Below, one piece after another: positions 1 through 4,906 of a stretch of DNA of 5,021 bases (within the stretch, counting starts at the first letter, position 1; the number at the start of each line of letters is the position of its first letter). Position numbers and translations under genes: made by a program. This DNA is from Rickettsiales bacterium (GTDB taxonomy: Bacteria; Pseudomonadota; Alphaproteobacteria; Rs-D84). Below the pieces are notes generated by a model. That model saw nothing but the letters and a program-made list of their open reading frames with translations. It did no database searches and was not told the DNA's origin. Location: assembly GCA_031267375.1 (NCBI GenBank), contig JAIRZE010000004.1:1-5021 (forward strand), written 5' to 3'.

Positions 1-1
1 G

Positions 2-559
2 GCAGGGGCTGCGGAATCTCTGCGCGCCGCGATTTTGGCGGAACTTCCGGATCTGAAACTGGGTCAGGCGGACTTTATGGTATCAATAAATCCTGCGTCT
101 GTCCCCAGCGCCGCCGGAAATGACGAAGTCGTCTTTAATATAAAAACAAATCCCGGAACTCCGTTTGCGGCATTGCATAAAATTGCAAGCGGCGGCGAAT
201 TGGCGCGATTGATGCTGGCCCTGCGAGTCGTATTGATGAAGAAAAACAACACAAATAAAACATTTATTTTTGATGAAATAGACACCGGGATTTCCGGCGG
301 CACAGCGGCGGCCGTGGGGCAAAGATTGGCGCGGCTAGCGGCGAATGGCCAGGCGATAGTGATAACGCACAGCGCCCAGGTCGCGGGCCAGGCGGACAAT
401 CACTTTTTGATAGCAAAGAATACGGACGGGAACGCGACGACCACGACGGTGCGCGAGATTGCAGGCGACGCGCGCATAAGCGAAATCGCGCGCATAATCA
501 GCGGCGAAAAGATCACGGATGAATCAATCGCAACGGCAAGAACGCTTATAAAGTCATAG
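2..559 (+). CDS. recN: DNA repair protein RecN, C-terminal part (5' end outside window)
   Basis: RecN is an SMC-like cytoplasmic ATPase that acts early in recombinational repair of double-strand breaks. The frame is open from base 2, so the gene begins upstream; 185 codons remain of a family that is usually about 550 residues. The fragment holds the C-terminal ABC half-site in the expected order. The signature motif SGGELARLMLAL starts at base 188, Walker B (TFIFDEIDTGISGG) lies around 260-301 with the catalytic Glu after Asp, and the switch-histidine motif (VITHSAQVAGQAD) has its His codon at 368-370. The DTGISGG wording is typical of RecN and separates it from SMC and RecF. The TTG at 35 is not the start, because homologous-looking sequence continues upstream. 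The gene ends with TAG at 557-559, and a repeat begins on the very next base. It converges with the minus-strand metallopeptidase gene. The identification is secure. Confidence 0.96.
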   Translation, partial: AGAAESLRAAILAELPDLKLGQADFMVSINPASVPSAAGNDEVVFNIKTNPGTPFAALHKIASGGELARLMLALRVVLMKKNNTNKTFIFDEIDTGISGGTAAAVGQRLARLAANGQAIVITHSAQVAGQADNHFLIAKNTDGNATTTTVREIAGDARISEIARIISGEKITDESIATARTLIKS

Positions 560-595
560 GGCAGAAGGCAAAAGGCAGGGGCTTAATTTCTCAAA
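560..595 (+). repeat. Heptamer-based repeat element, copy A
   Basis: Directly after the recN TAG come three 7-base units (GGCAGAA, GGCAAAA, GGCAGGG) and then a non-periodic tail, GCTTAATTTCTCAAA. The tail and the last two units match copy C (minus strand, 2517-2545) at 28 of 29 positions and copy B (2471-2499) at 24 of 29, aligned by hand. Because the tail is shared, this is a dispersed element and not just low-complexity sequence. Its function is unknown; it feeds straight into the hairpin at 593-643. Confidence 0.8.
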
Positions 596-643
596 GCTCG
601 GAGCAAGTTCCCCTCCACAGGAGGGGAACTTGCTCCGAGTTTT
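593..643. terminator. Strong hairpin between convergent genes, probable recN terminator
   Basis: The arms 593-616 and 620-643 pair over 24 positions with a 3-base loop (ACA). The inner 20 pairs (597-616 with 620-639) are perfect and the outer four are A-T or G-T. On the plus strand the stem runs into TTTTAT, which fits an intrinsic terminator for recN. On the minus strand the following T tract is weak (CTTTGAG), although the metallopeptidase gene ends only 26 bases away, so bidirectional use is possible. The unusually long perfect stem could also be a dispersed palindromic repeat. Confidence 0.72.
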
Positions 644-668
644 ATAAACACAAAATAAAAATTAAACA

Positions 669-1724
669 TCATCGCTCTGCGGATGTATGCAAATTATGCG
701 CGTGCAAATCTGATTGCAACAATAACTCGTCAATCATTTTCCATTCATCTATCATCTTGGATATTTCTTTTCCGTTTGCAAAATCGGATACAAATCTATT
801 AAGCTTTGCTTTCGTATCATCATCGCACTCATTCAGAAATTCTATTCCGTTGAACGCAAGAGTGCGCCGCTTTGCCCCTTCAAACCCAACAAATTCCGTT
901 ATTATATTTTTCCCTTGCATATGTTTGACAATACGGTTGCGGACATCAAAAAAATCATATCTTATAACCGCGGGTATTGATTTCTTGTATTGAGACAAAT
1001 GATTCTTCGTCATCTTTATAGCGCAGTTTATCAGCGCGTTTATTTCTGTCGCGGAAATTCCCCCGGCTATTATATTTTTTTCCAGCCAGTCGTCGTATCC
1101 GCCCATTTCATCGTCATAATTTCCAAGAAATATCTGTGATTTTCCATTTCCAAAAATTCCAGTCCTGGCGGCGTCAATGGAATTTGTCTGCAAAAACACA
1201 TCGCGCCGGAATAACAGTTCCTCTATCCTTGCGGTTATTTCTTCAATAATATTTATCTGCGCGATCTGCGAAGCCGTCATACCGATTCTTGAATAAGAAT
1301 TGCGATCCCGGAAATGCTTCATCTCGTGAATCAGGACAATCGGAACGGCGCTGTTTTTTAGATTAACTTCGCGCGCCATTTCGTCATAGCGCAATATTTT
1401 ATTATTCCTGTGATTGGCGAAACTCATCGCATAGGCTTCTTTCGGCATAACAAACCAGTTGATAATTACGGTGTTGCTGCGCGGATCGTAATATCCGTGC
1501 TGCGTTTCGGAAATATCAGAAACTTTGTTTACGACAATTTCGCAAATTTTAATACAAGCATTCTGGGCGGCGGTTTTGTCCAGAAATTCACGCGGATTTG
1601 GCCAGCCCGACTTTATGTTTTTAACTGAATCGTTGAAAGATTGGACTTTGTTTATATACGAATTGCGCGGAGCGCCCAAAAAGGACAACGCTGCCAGAAA
1701 TAAAATCCGCGGATCAGGATACAT
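669..1724 (-). CDS. Putative secreted or anchored HExxH zinc metallopeptidase
   Basis: This is a 351-residue protein that I cannot assign to a named family. Residues 128-140 read PIVLIHEMKHFRD, a hydrophobic strand followed by HEMKH (133-137), the zincin motif with two zinc-binding His and the catalytic Glu. A Glu-rich helix follows (EEITARIEEL, 161-170); one of these Glu is the likely third zinc ligand of a gluzincin-type site, by inference from spacing. Residues 6-18 (RILFLAALSFLGA) are hydrophobic and may be a signal peptide or anchor, which is uncertain. The start at 1724 was chosen because it has a GGGAG site 8 bases upstream and overlaps the end of the cysteine-rich gene by 11 bases, suggesting translational coupling. 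An upstream extension to 2099 is open but would lie wholly over that gene in another frame. The base composition looks lower in GC than xseA and tsaD (20/60 in 781-840 and 26/60 in 1081-1140). It could be a host-directed or cell-envelope protease; the substrate is unknown. Confidence 0.72.
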   Translation of the reverse strand: MYPDPRILFLAALSFLGAPRNSYINKVQSFNDSVKNIKSGWPNPREFLDKTAAQNACIKICEIVVNKVSDISETQHGYYDPRSNTVIINWFVMPKEAYAMSFANHRNNKILRYDEMAREVNLKNSAVPIVLIHEMKHFRDRNSYSRIGMTASQIAQINIIEEITARIEELLFRRDVFLQTNSIDAARTGIFGNGKSQIFLGNYDDEMGGYDDWLEKNIIAGGISATEINALINCAIKMTKNHLSQYKKSIPAVIRYDFFDVRNRIVKHMQGKNIITEFVGFEGAKRRTLAFNGIEFLNECDDDTKAKLNRFVSDFANGKEISKMIDEWKMIDELLLQSDLHAHNLHTSAER

Positions 1725-2193
1725 AGCTGAAACTCCCGCTTGTATCGCTTCCGGTACTTGGGCACGAGCATTCACAAGTGCAGGTTGGCGTTCCCGAACA
1801 AGTCCCGGAAGCGGATGTTCCGGGCGCGCAACCTGAATTTGTTGTGCAGGCCGCCGCGGCCGGACAATCATTGAATCTGTAAGAGCCGTCGGAAGAGCAG
1901 TATTTGCAAGTTTTTCCATATCCCGCCGAATCCCCGATCTGAAATGTATAAGAGTAATAGATTGTAATTCCGTTGACGGAACCGGGGCAGTATGTGGCGG
2001 GATTTCTTGCGCAAGCCATACACGCGTATTGCCCGCCTGTCGGCTCATAGGTATCGGGAAAATATTCAATCGTGCCGCATATGCAACCGTTGGCTTCATA
2101 AATCCAATTATACCCTTCGGCGCTGTAATACGCGTTTGTCTGTTCTGAAAATATCGCCGCCATAAACAGCGCGAAAATTATTTTTAATCGCAT
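1714..2193 (-). CDS. Secreted cysteine-rich protein of unknown function
   Basis: This is a 159-residue protein. Residues 1-21 form a clear Sec signal peptide: MRLK, a hydrophobic core (IIFALFMAAIF), then SEQTNA with likely cleavage before Tyr22. The mature part has 15 cysteines at residues 37, 39, 58, 61, 69, 96, 99, 110, 116, 122, 132, 138, 140, 142 and 144. They include two CxxC pairs (CMAC 58-61, CKYC 96-99) and a CTCECSC run at 138-144. The tail is Ser/Thr/Gly-rich. There is no lipobox or membrane segment after the signal. It is probably exported and either disulfide-bonded or metal-binding; nothing identifies an activity. The start is fixed by a strong GGAGGG site 5 bases upstream of ATG. 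The stop codon lies inside the start region of the metallopeptidase gene, so the two proteins are probably made together, perhaps as partner or substrate/inhibitor and protease. That relationship is inference. Confidence 0.75.
   Translation of the reverse strand: MRLKIIFALFMAAIFSEQTNAYYSAEGYNWIYEANGCICGTIEYFPDTYEPTGGQYACMACARNPATYCPGSVNGITIYYSYTFQIGDSAGYGKTCKYCSSDGSYRFNDCPAAAACTTNSGCAPGTSASGTCSGTPTCTCECSCPSTGSDTSGSFSYVS
1733..1737 (-). promoter_or_regulatory. Ribosome binding site deciding the metallopeptidase start
   Basis: The minus strand reads GGGAG followed by 8 bases (TTTCAGCT) and then ATG at 1724-1722. This places initiation inside the last codons of the cysteine-rich gene and argues against any start in the longer open frame upstream. 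Confidence 0.7.
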
Positions 2194-2198
2194 CTAGC

Positions 2199-2203
2199 CC
2201 TCC
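2199..2203 (-). promoter_or_regulatory. Strong ribosome binding site of the cysteine-rich gene
   Basis: The minus strand reads TAATGGAGGGCTAG directly before the ATG at 2193-2191. The GGAGG core is 5 bases from the start when the extra G is counted in the spacer. The stretch TAATGGAGG is also complementary at 8 of 9 positions to CCACCATTA in the 5' arm and loop of the terminator hairpin just upstream, so the site could be masked in an alternative fold. Confidence 0.75.
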
Positions 2204-2212
2204 ATTAGCCAC

Positions 2213-2240
2213 AAAGAAAAACCACCGGTTAATGGTGGTT
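2213..2240 (-). terminator. Intrinsic terminator in the leader, just before the cysteine-rich gene
   Basis: On the minus strand the arm AACCACC (2240-2234) pairs with GGTGGTT (2226-2220) around a 7-base loop (ATTAACC), and a T tract follows (TTTTTCTTT when the end of the stem is included). Only 9 bases separate it from the GGAGG site, so no promoter fits between. Either it ends a separate upstream RNA, or it is a premature terminator that must be read through for the cysteine-rich/metallopeptidase pair to be expressed. Confidence 0.65.
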
Positions 2241-2351
2241 GGAGGTTAGTAACAATTGGTTGAATTGTGCGGCGTATTCAATATATTCCGCCAGCCCCCC
2301 AACCATTTCGGCTGTGGGCAATTTTCGTCGGCGGTAAAAAAATAAAAGCAT
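2229..2351 (-). CDS. Possible 40-codon leader ORF ending inside the terminator
   Basis: An ATG at 2351-2349 opens 40 codons (MLLFFYRRRK at the start, LLLTSNHH at the end) whose TAA (2231-2229) falls in the loop of the terminator at 2213-2240. The last Asn-His-His codons are therefore the 5' arm of that hairpin. A ribosome reaching this stop would cover the arm and could prevent termination, the geometry expected of translation-dependent attenuation. Against it being a real gene, there is no good ribosome binding site upstream of the ATG, and the other two frames are also open here. It may instead be a degraded gene remnant or chance. Confidence 0.2.
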   Translation of the reverse strand: MLLFFYRRRKLPTAEMVGGLAEYIEYAAQFNQLLLTSNHH

Positions 2352-2362
2352 CGCGCCGACGC
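2336..2362 (-). terminator. Terminator-like hairpin with T tract in the leader
   Basis: On the minus strand GCGTCG pairs with CGATGC across a GCG loop (one G-U pair), followed at once by TTTTATTTTTTT. The stem is short, so the strength is doubtful. With a start near 2405, the RNA ended here would be about 60-70 bases long. Confidence 0.4.
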
Positions 2363-2411
2363 AACCAAAGGGTTACTACACCCCGGCATCGGAATACCCG
2401 ACGCCAATGCA

Positions 2412-2440
2412 AGTATAAATTATTATGAAAAATAAATCTA
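2412..2440 (-). promoter_or_regulatory. Candidate sigma-70-type promoter of the leader
   Basis: On the minus strand TATACT (2417-2412) is preceded, 17 bases away, by TAGATT (2440-2435), which matches TTGACA at only three of six positions. The surrounding 40 bases are very AT-rich. Transcription would begin near 2405, exactly where the first leader hairpin starts. The positional fit is the main support. Confidence 0.3.
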
Positions 2441-2456
2441 GCAGAAAATAAAAGAA

Positions 2457-2499
2457 GGCAGAAGGCAAAGGGCAAAAGGCAGAAGCTTAATATTTCAAT
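2457..2499 (+). repeat. Heptamer-based repeat element, copy B
   Basis: Four 7-base units (GGCAGAA, GGCAAAG, GGCAAAA, GGCAGAA) are followed by a diverged form of the shared tail, GCTTAATATTTCAA. It lies in the same orientation as copy A, on the other side of the cysteine-rich/metallopeptidase module, and inverted with respect to the neighbouring copy C. Confidence 0.75.
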
Positions 2500-2516
2500 T
2501 TTGAACACTGTTCTAA

Positions 2517-2559
2517 TTTGAGAAATTAAGCTCCTGCCTTTTGCCCTTTGCCCTTTGCC
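2517..2559 (-). repeat. Heptamer-based repeat element, copy C
   Basis: Read on the minus strand, the xseA TAA is followed without a gap by GGCAAAG, GGCAAAG, GGCAAAA, GGCAGGA and then the tail GCTTAATTTCTCAAA. As with copy A after recN, the element begins on the base after a stop codon. Its tail is nearly identical to that of copy A. Confidence 0.8.
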
Positions 2560-3792
2560 TTAAACTTCTACTGTTCCGTCGGCGAATTCTATTTGCGCAG
2601 GACGCGAAAAATCCGCAGTGGATGATATTATGTTTTTTTCTTTTCTTACGATCGCATAGCCGCGCCGCAAAACATTCTTATAGCTTAAAGAATTCAGCAT
2701 TTGATCCATATGCGAAACGCCTGCATTCAATGCCGTGAATTTATTCTGCAAAATCATCCGGAAATTCTGAACCGCGGCAACTTGCTGTTTTCCCGATGCC
2801 AGTCGCCCGTTTATTATAATCCCCAAAGTCTTTGCCGCATCGTCCAATCGCTGCTGATGTTCAAATATCAACTGAGTCGGATTTTTTATTACAGTCGTAT
2901 CAATGCGCTGCCGCGCATTTATCAAGCGGTTTGCAAAGTTTGAATGCACTCTGTGCCACAGATTTTCAATTTCCGAAAATAACGATATTTTCGTCGGTAC
3001 TACTATTTCTGCGGCCCCGGTCGGTGTCGGCGCGCGGACATCTGCGGCAAAGTCTATCAGCATCCAGTCAGGCTCGTGTCCGACACCTGATATTAATGGA
3101 ATTTCGGATGCTGCCGCCGCGCGGACCACAATTTCTTCGCTGAACGGCAGCAAGTCTTCCAAACTTCCGCCGCCGCGCGCGACGATTATTACATCCACAT
3201 TTTTCCGCGCGTTGAAATAGTTTATGCCGGCGGCGATTTCCGCGGCGGCCGTCGCGCCCTGGACCTGGGCGGGATACAGAATTATATGCGCGGGCAAACG
3301 GTCGCGCAGTTTGTTTTGTATGTCTTGAAAAGCGGCACCCGTCGGCGATGAAACTATGCCAATAGTTTGCGGAAAACGGGGCAGTGGCTTTTTCCGCGAT
3401 GCGTCAAATAATCCCTCTGCCGCCAGCTTTTGCTTGCGGTCTTCCAGCATTTTCAAAATCGCGCCGGCGCCCGCGATTTCTATTTCCGAAACAATCATCT
3501 GATAATTGCTGCGCGCGGGATAGGTAGTCAATTTCCCTGTTGCGATGACTTCCAGTCCATCCGCCATATTAAAATTCATTGGCGTTCCGCGCCAAATAAT
3601 TCCGGAAATCGCGGCGCCGGAATCTTTGATAGTAAAATAAATATGCCCGCTGGCGGCCCGCGTGATTCCGGATAATTCGCCGCGGATTCGTATGCAGGAG
3701 AAAGCTGTTTCTACCACGCCTTTCAACAGCGCGGACGCGTCGGACACGCTGAAAATTGTATTTGCAGAAATCAAGGGTTCCGGTTTTTGCAT
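2560..3792 (-). CDS. xseA: Exodeoxyribonuclease VII large subunit
   Basis: XseA is the catalytic subunit of exonuclease VII, which degrades single-stranded DNA from both ends to short acid-soluble pieces in the cytoplasm and works with several copies of small XseB (not in this window). The protein has 410 residues, somewhat shorter than E. coli's roughly 456. The N-terminal OB fold (about 12-105) has IRGELSGITRAASGHIYFTIKD. The catalytic domain shows LFDASRKKPLPRFP (128-141), IGIVSSPTGAAFQDI (144-158), RGGGSLEDLLPF (206-217), GVGHEPDW (236-243) and RAPTPTGAAE (253-262). The C-terminal half is the family's variable helical region, closing with the usual LRRGYAIV and a DGTVEV end. The ATG follows the tsaD stop codon after one base, with no strong ribosome binding site, so translation is probably coupled to tsaD. 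The TAA abuts repeat copy C. Confidence 0.96.
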   Translation of the reverse strand: MQKPEPLISANTIFSVSDASALLKGVVETAFSCIRIRGELSGITRAASGHIYFTIKDSGAAISGIIWRGTPMNFNMADGLEVIATGKLTTYPARSNYQMIVSEIEIAGAGAILKMLEDRKQKLAAEGLFDASRKKPLPRFPQTIGIVSSPTGAAFQDIQNKLRDRLPAHIILYPAQVQGATAAAEIAAGINYFNARKNVDVIIVARGGGSLEDLLPFSEEIVVRAAAASEIPLISGVGHEPDWMLIDFAADVRAPTPTGAAEIVVPTKISLFSEIENLWHRVHSNFANRLINARQRIDTTVIKNPTQLIFEHQQRLDDAAKTLGIIINGRLASGKQQVAAVQNFRMILQNKFTALNAGVSHMDQMLNSLSYKNVLRRGYAIVRKEKNIISSTADFSRPAQIEFADGTVEV

Positions 3793-3793
3793 T

Positions 3794-4822
3794 TTATAAT
3801 TCCGTCAGGGGCCAGCGCGGACGCGGCGCGACAGGTTCGCGCACAATCCGCCCCAGTTTGAAATTTTCTATCCCGGCCCAAGCGATCATCGCGCCATTAT
3901 CCGTGCACAAATTCAAAGGCGGTGCGGCGAATTGCATTCCGTTTTCAGGGGCCATTTTTTCAAGGGCTGCGCGAATGGCGGAATTTTTTGCAACGCCGCC
4001 TGCGACGACTATGGTCTTTGGCGCGGCGGCAATAACGCGCGCATCGCGCAGGGAATTCTGCAAACGGTTAAGAATGCAATCTACGACTGCGGCTTGAAAC
4101 GACGCGCAAACATTATTTATAAAACTTTCGTCCTTAGTCCTTAGTCCTTCGTCCTTGTTTATCTCTGTCCTGACGGCAGTCTTTATTCCGCTGAATGAAA
4201 AATCACAGCCCGGCTTGTCGCATAATGGTCGCGGAAATTTATACGCCGCCGCATTGCCCAGCGCCGCGCGAGAATCCACCGCCGGACCGCCAGGATAGCC
4301 CAGGCCCAGCATTTTTGCGACTTTGTCAAAAGCTTCCCCTGCGCTGTCGTCCAAAGTCTGCCCGATAATTTCATAATCTGCGATACCGCGCGCCAGCAAA
4401 ATCTGGGTATGCCCGCCGCTGGCCAGCACCAGCAAAAATGGAAATTCTACATTATTTGAAAGCCGCGGGACCAGAGCGTGGCCCTCTAAATGATTGACCG
4501 CGACAAGCGGCTTTTCCGTCGCCGCCGCCAGGCCGACCGCAAATTCCCAGCCGATGATGACGCCGCCGATTAATCCGGGTCCGGCCGTCGCCGCGATGAC
4601 ATCTATGTCCGCGATTGTTTTGCCAGCATCGTAAAGAGCCTGGCGCACGACTGAATCAATCGCCAGGATGTGTGCGCGCGCGGCCAGTTCCGGCACCACG
4701 CCGCCGTATTTTTGATGTTCTGGAATTTGGGAATAAATTATGTGCGACAAGATATTGCGATCGCTGTCCACGATCGCGGCCGATGTTTCGTCGCAGGAAG
4801 ATTCAATGCCAAGGCAAATCAT
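3794..4822 (-). CDS. tsaD: tRNA N6-adenosine threonylcarbamoyltransferase TsaD
   Basis: TsaD transfers the threonylcarbamoyl group from threonylcarbamoyl-AMP to A37 of ANN-decoding tRNAs, in complex with TsaB and TsaE, giving t6A. The 342-residue product (E. coli 337) starts with MICLGIESSCDET, the family N-terminus, so the ATG at 4822 is preferred over the TTG at 4861 and the ATG at 4834. Metal ligands fit His111 and His115 (NHLEGHALVPRL) and Asp308 (LCTDNGAMIAWAG). Other family blocks are VLASGGHTQILL (132-143), GEAFDKVAKMLGLGYPGGP (162-180), DFSFSGIKTAVR (207-218) and VVAGGVAKNSAIR (272-284). Odd points: residues 223-232 are encoded by a DNA heptamer repeat, and residues 91-93 read GWE where most homologues have a GV-S/T-like step. 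There is no clear ribosome binding site, and an inverted repeat fills the sequence just upstream. Confidence 0.96.
   Translation of the reverse strand: MICLGIESSCDETSAAIVDSDRNILSHIIYSQIPEHQKYGGVVPELAARAHILAIDSVVRQALYDAGKTIADIDVIAATAGPGLIGGVIIGWEFAVGLAAATEKPLVAVNHLEGHALVPRLSNNVEFPFLLVLASGGHTQILLARGIADYEIIGQTLDDSAGEAFDKVAKMLGLGYPGGPAVDSRAALGNAAAYKFPRPLCDKPGCDFSFSGIKTAVRTEINKDEGLRTKDESFINNVCASFQAAVVDCILNRLQNSLRDARVIAAAPKTIVVAGGVAKNSAIRAALEKMAPENGMQFAAPPLNLCTDNGAMIAWAGIENFKLGRIVREPVAPRPRWPLTEL
4129..4156 (-). repeat. Four tandem heptamers inside tsaD
   Basis: On the minus strand the units are AAGGACG, AAGGACT, AAGGACT and AAGGACG. Three units equal seven codons, so they encode the quasi-repeat KDEGLRT-KDE at residues 223-232. 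This lies in the length-variable segment between the conserved SGIKTAVR and CASFQAAV blocks, where a low-complexity insert can be tolerated. The total of 28 bases is not a multiple of three, so it is not a simple clean insertion. Confidence 0.8.
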
Positions 4823-4830
4823 TTCTAAGC

Positions 4831-4902
4831 CCATAGCCGTCAGCCCATAGTCCATAGTCAAAAAGAAAAATACTGATGACTATGGGCTATGGGCTGACGG
4901 CT
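4831..4902. repeat. Inverted repeat made of heptamers upstream of tsaD
   Basis: The arms 4835-4860 and 4877-4902 match at 25 of 26 positions around a 16-base A-rich spacer. Each arm is 7-base periodic: from 4831 the plus strand reads CCATAGC, CGTCAGC, CCATAGT, CCATAGT. The left arm starts 12 bases before the preferred tsaD ATG and creates the false in-frame extension (TMDYGLTAMGLE). The right arm begins 4 bases after the stop codon of the upstream partial gene. In minus-strand RNA the structure would sit between the two genes; the spacer contains TATTTTTCTTTTT on that strand, after the first arm rather than after the stem, so it is not a standard terminator. Confidence 0.8.
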
Positions 4903-4906
4903 TTAA

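Larger units (their letters stand above)
2213..2405 (-). promoter_or_regulatory. Structured leader or small-RNA candidate upstream of the cysteine-rich gene
   Basis: This covers most of the 366-base stretch without a convincing gene (2194-2559). On the minus strand it shows five hairpins in about 190 bases. They are GGCGTCGG/CCGATGCC (2385-2405, 8 pairs with one G-U), GCGTCG/CGATGC before a T tract (2348-2362), CAGCC/GGCTG within an outer CCGC/GCGG pairing (2289-2334), ACAATT/AATTGT (2251-2267), and the terminator at 2213-2240. I do not recognise tmRNA, 6S, SRP or RNase P RNA motifs, or any riboswitch class. All three minus-strand frames contain stretches of 40 or more open codons but none looks like a known protein. 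A regulatory leader or a small RNA is the best reading; a degenerate gene is the alternative. Confidence 0.4.
2442..2559 (-). terminator. Long B/C hairpin, probable terminator of tsaD-xseA
   Basis: Copies B and C pair as arms 2457-2507 and 2509-2559: 44 of 51 positions match by hand alignment, with the 11-base palindrome GAACACTGTTC at the tip. After the stem, the minus strand continues into a T-rich tract (TTCTTTTATTTTCTGC). An RNA leaving xseA would meet this structure immediately after the stop codon, so it probably ends the tsaD-xseA message or protects its 3' end. Confidence 0.6.

Noticed and set aside
757..1836. Plus-strand open frames opposite the metallopeptidase, and similar ones opposite xseA and tsaD
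   Set aside because: They are antisense shadows of well-supported minus-strand genes with no motifs of their own.
669..2099. 476-codon open frame extending the metallopeptidase upstream
   Set aside because: The first 125 codons lie over the cysteine-rich gene in another frame and read as Pro/Arg/Ala-rich shadow sequence. The ATG at 1724 has a good GGGAG site and a plausible hydrophobic N-terminus.
2213..2405. A known structural RNA (tmRNA, 6S, SRP, RNase P) or integron attC site
   Set aside because: None of the diagnostic motifs of these RNAs is visible, and no integron-type core sites or integrase are present.
2278..2508. 76-codon minus-strand open frame in the leader
   Set aside because: Its first third is translated from repeat copy B and AT-rich DNA, the rest is Arg/Trp-rich with no family resemblance, and it crosses the terminator-like hairpin at 2336-2362.
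2457..2559. CRISPR-like array
   Set aside because: The units are contiguous 7-base repeats with no unique spacers, and no cas genes are present.
3794..4861. TsaD with a 13-residue N-terminal extension from TTG
   Set aside because: The extension is encoded by the heptamer inverted repeat, and the family N-terminus begins at MICLGIESSCDET.
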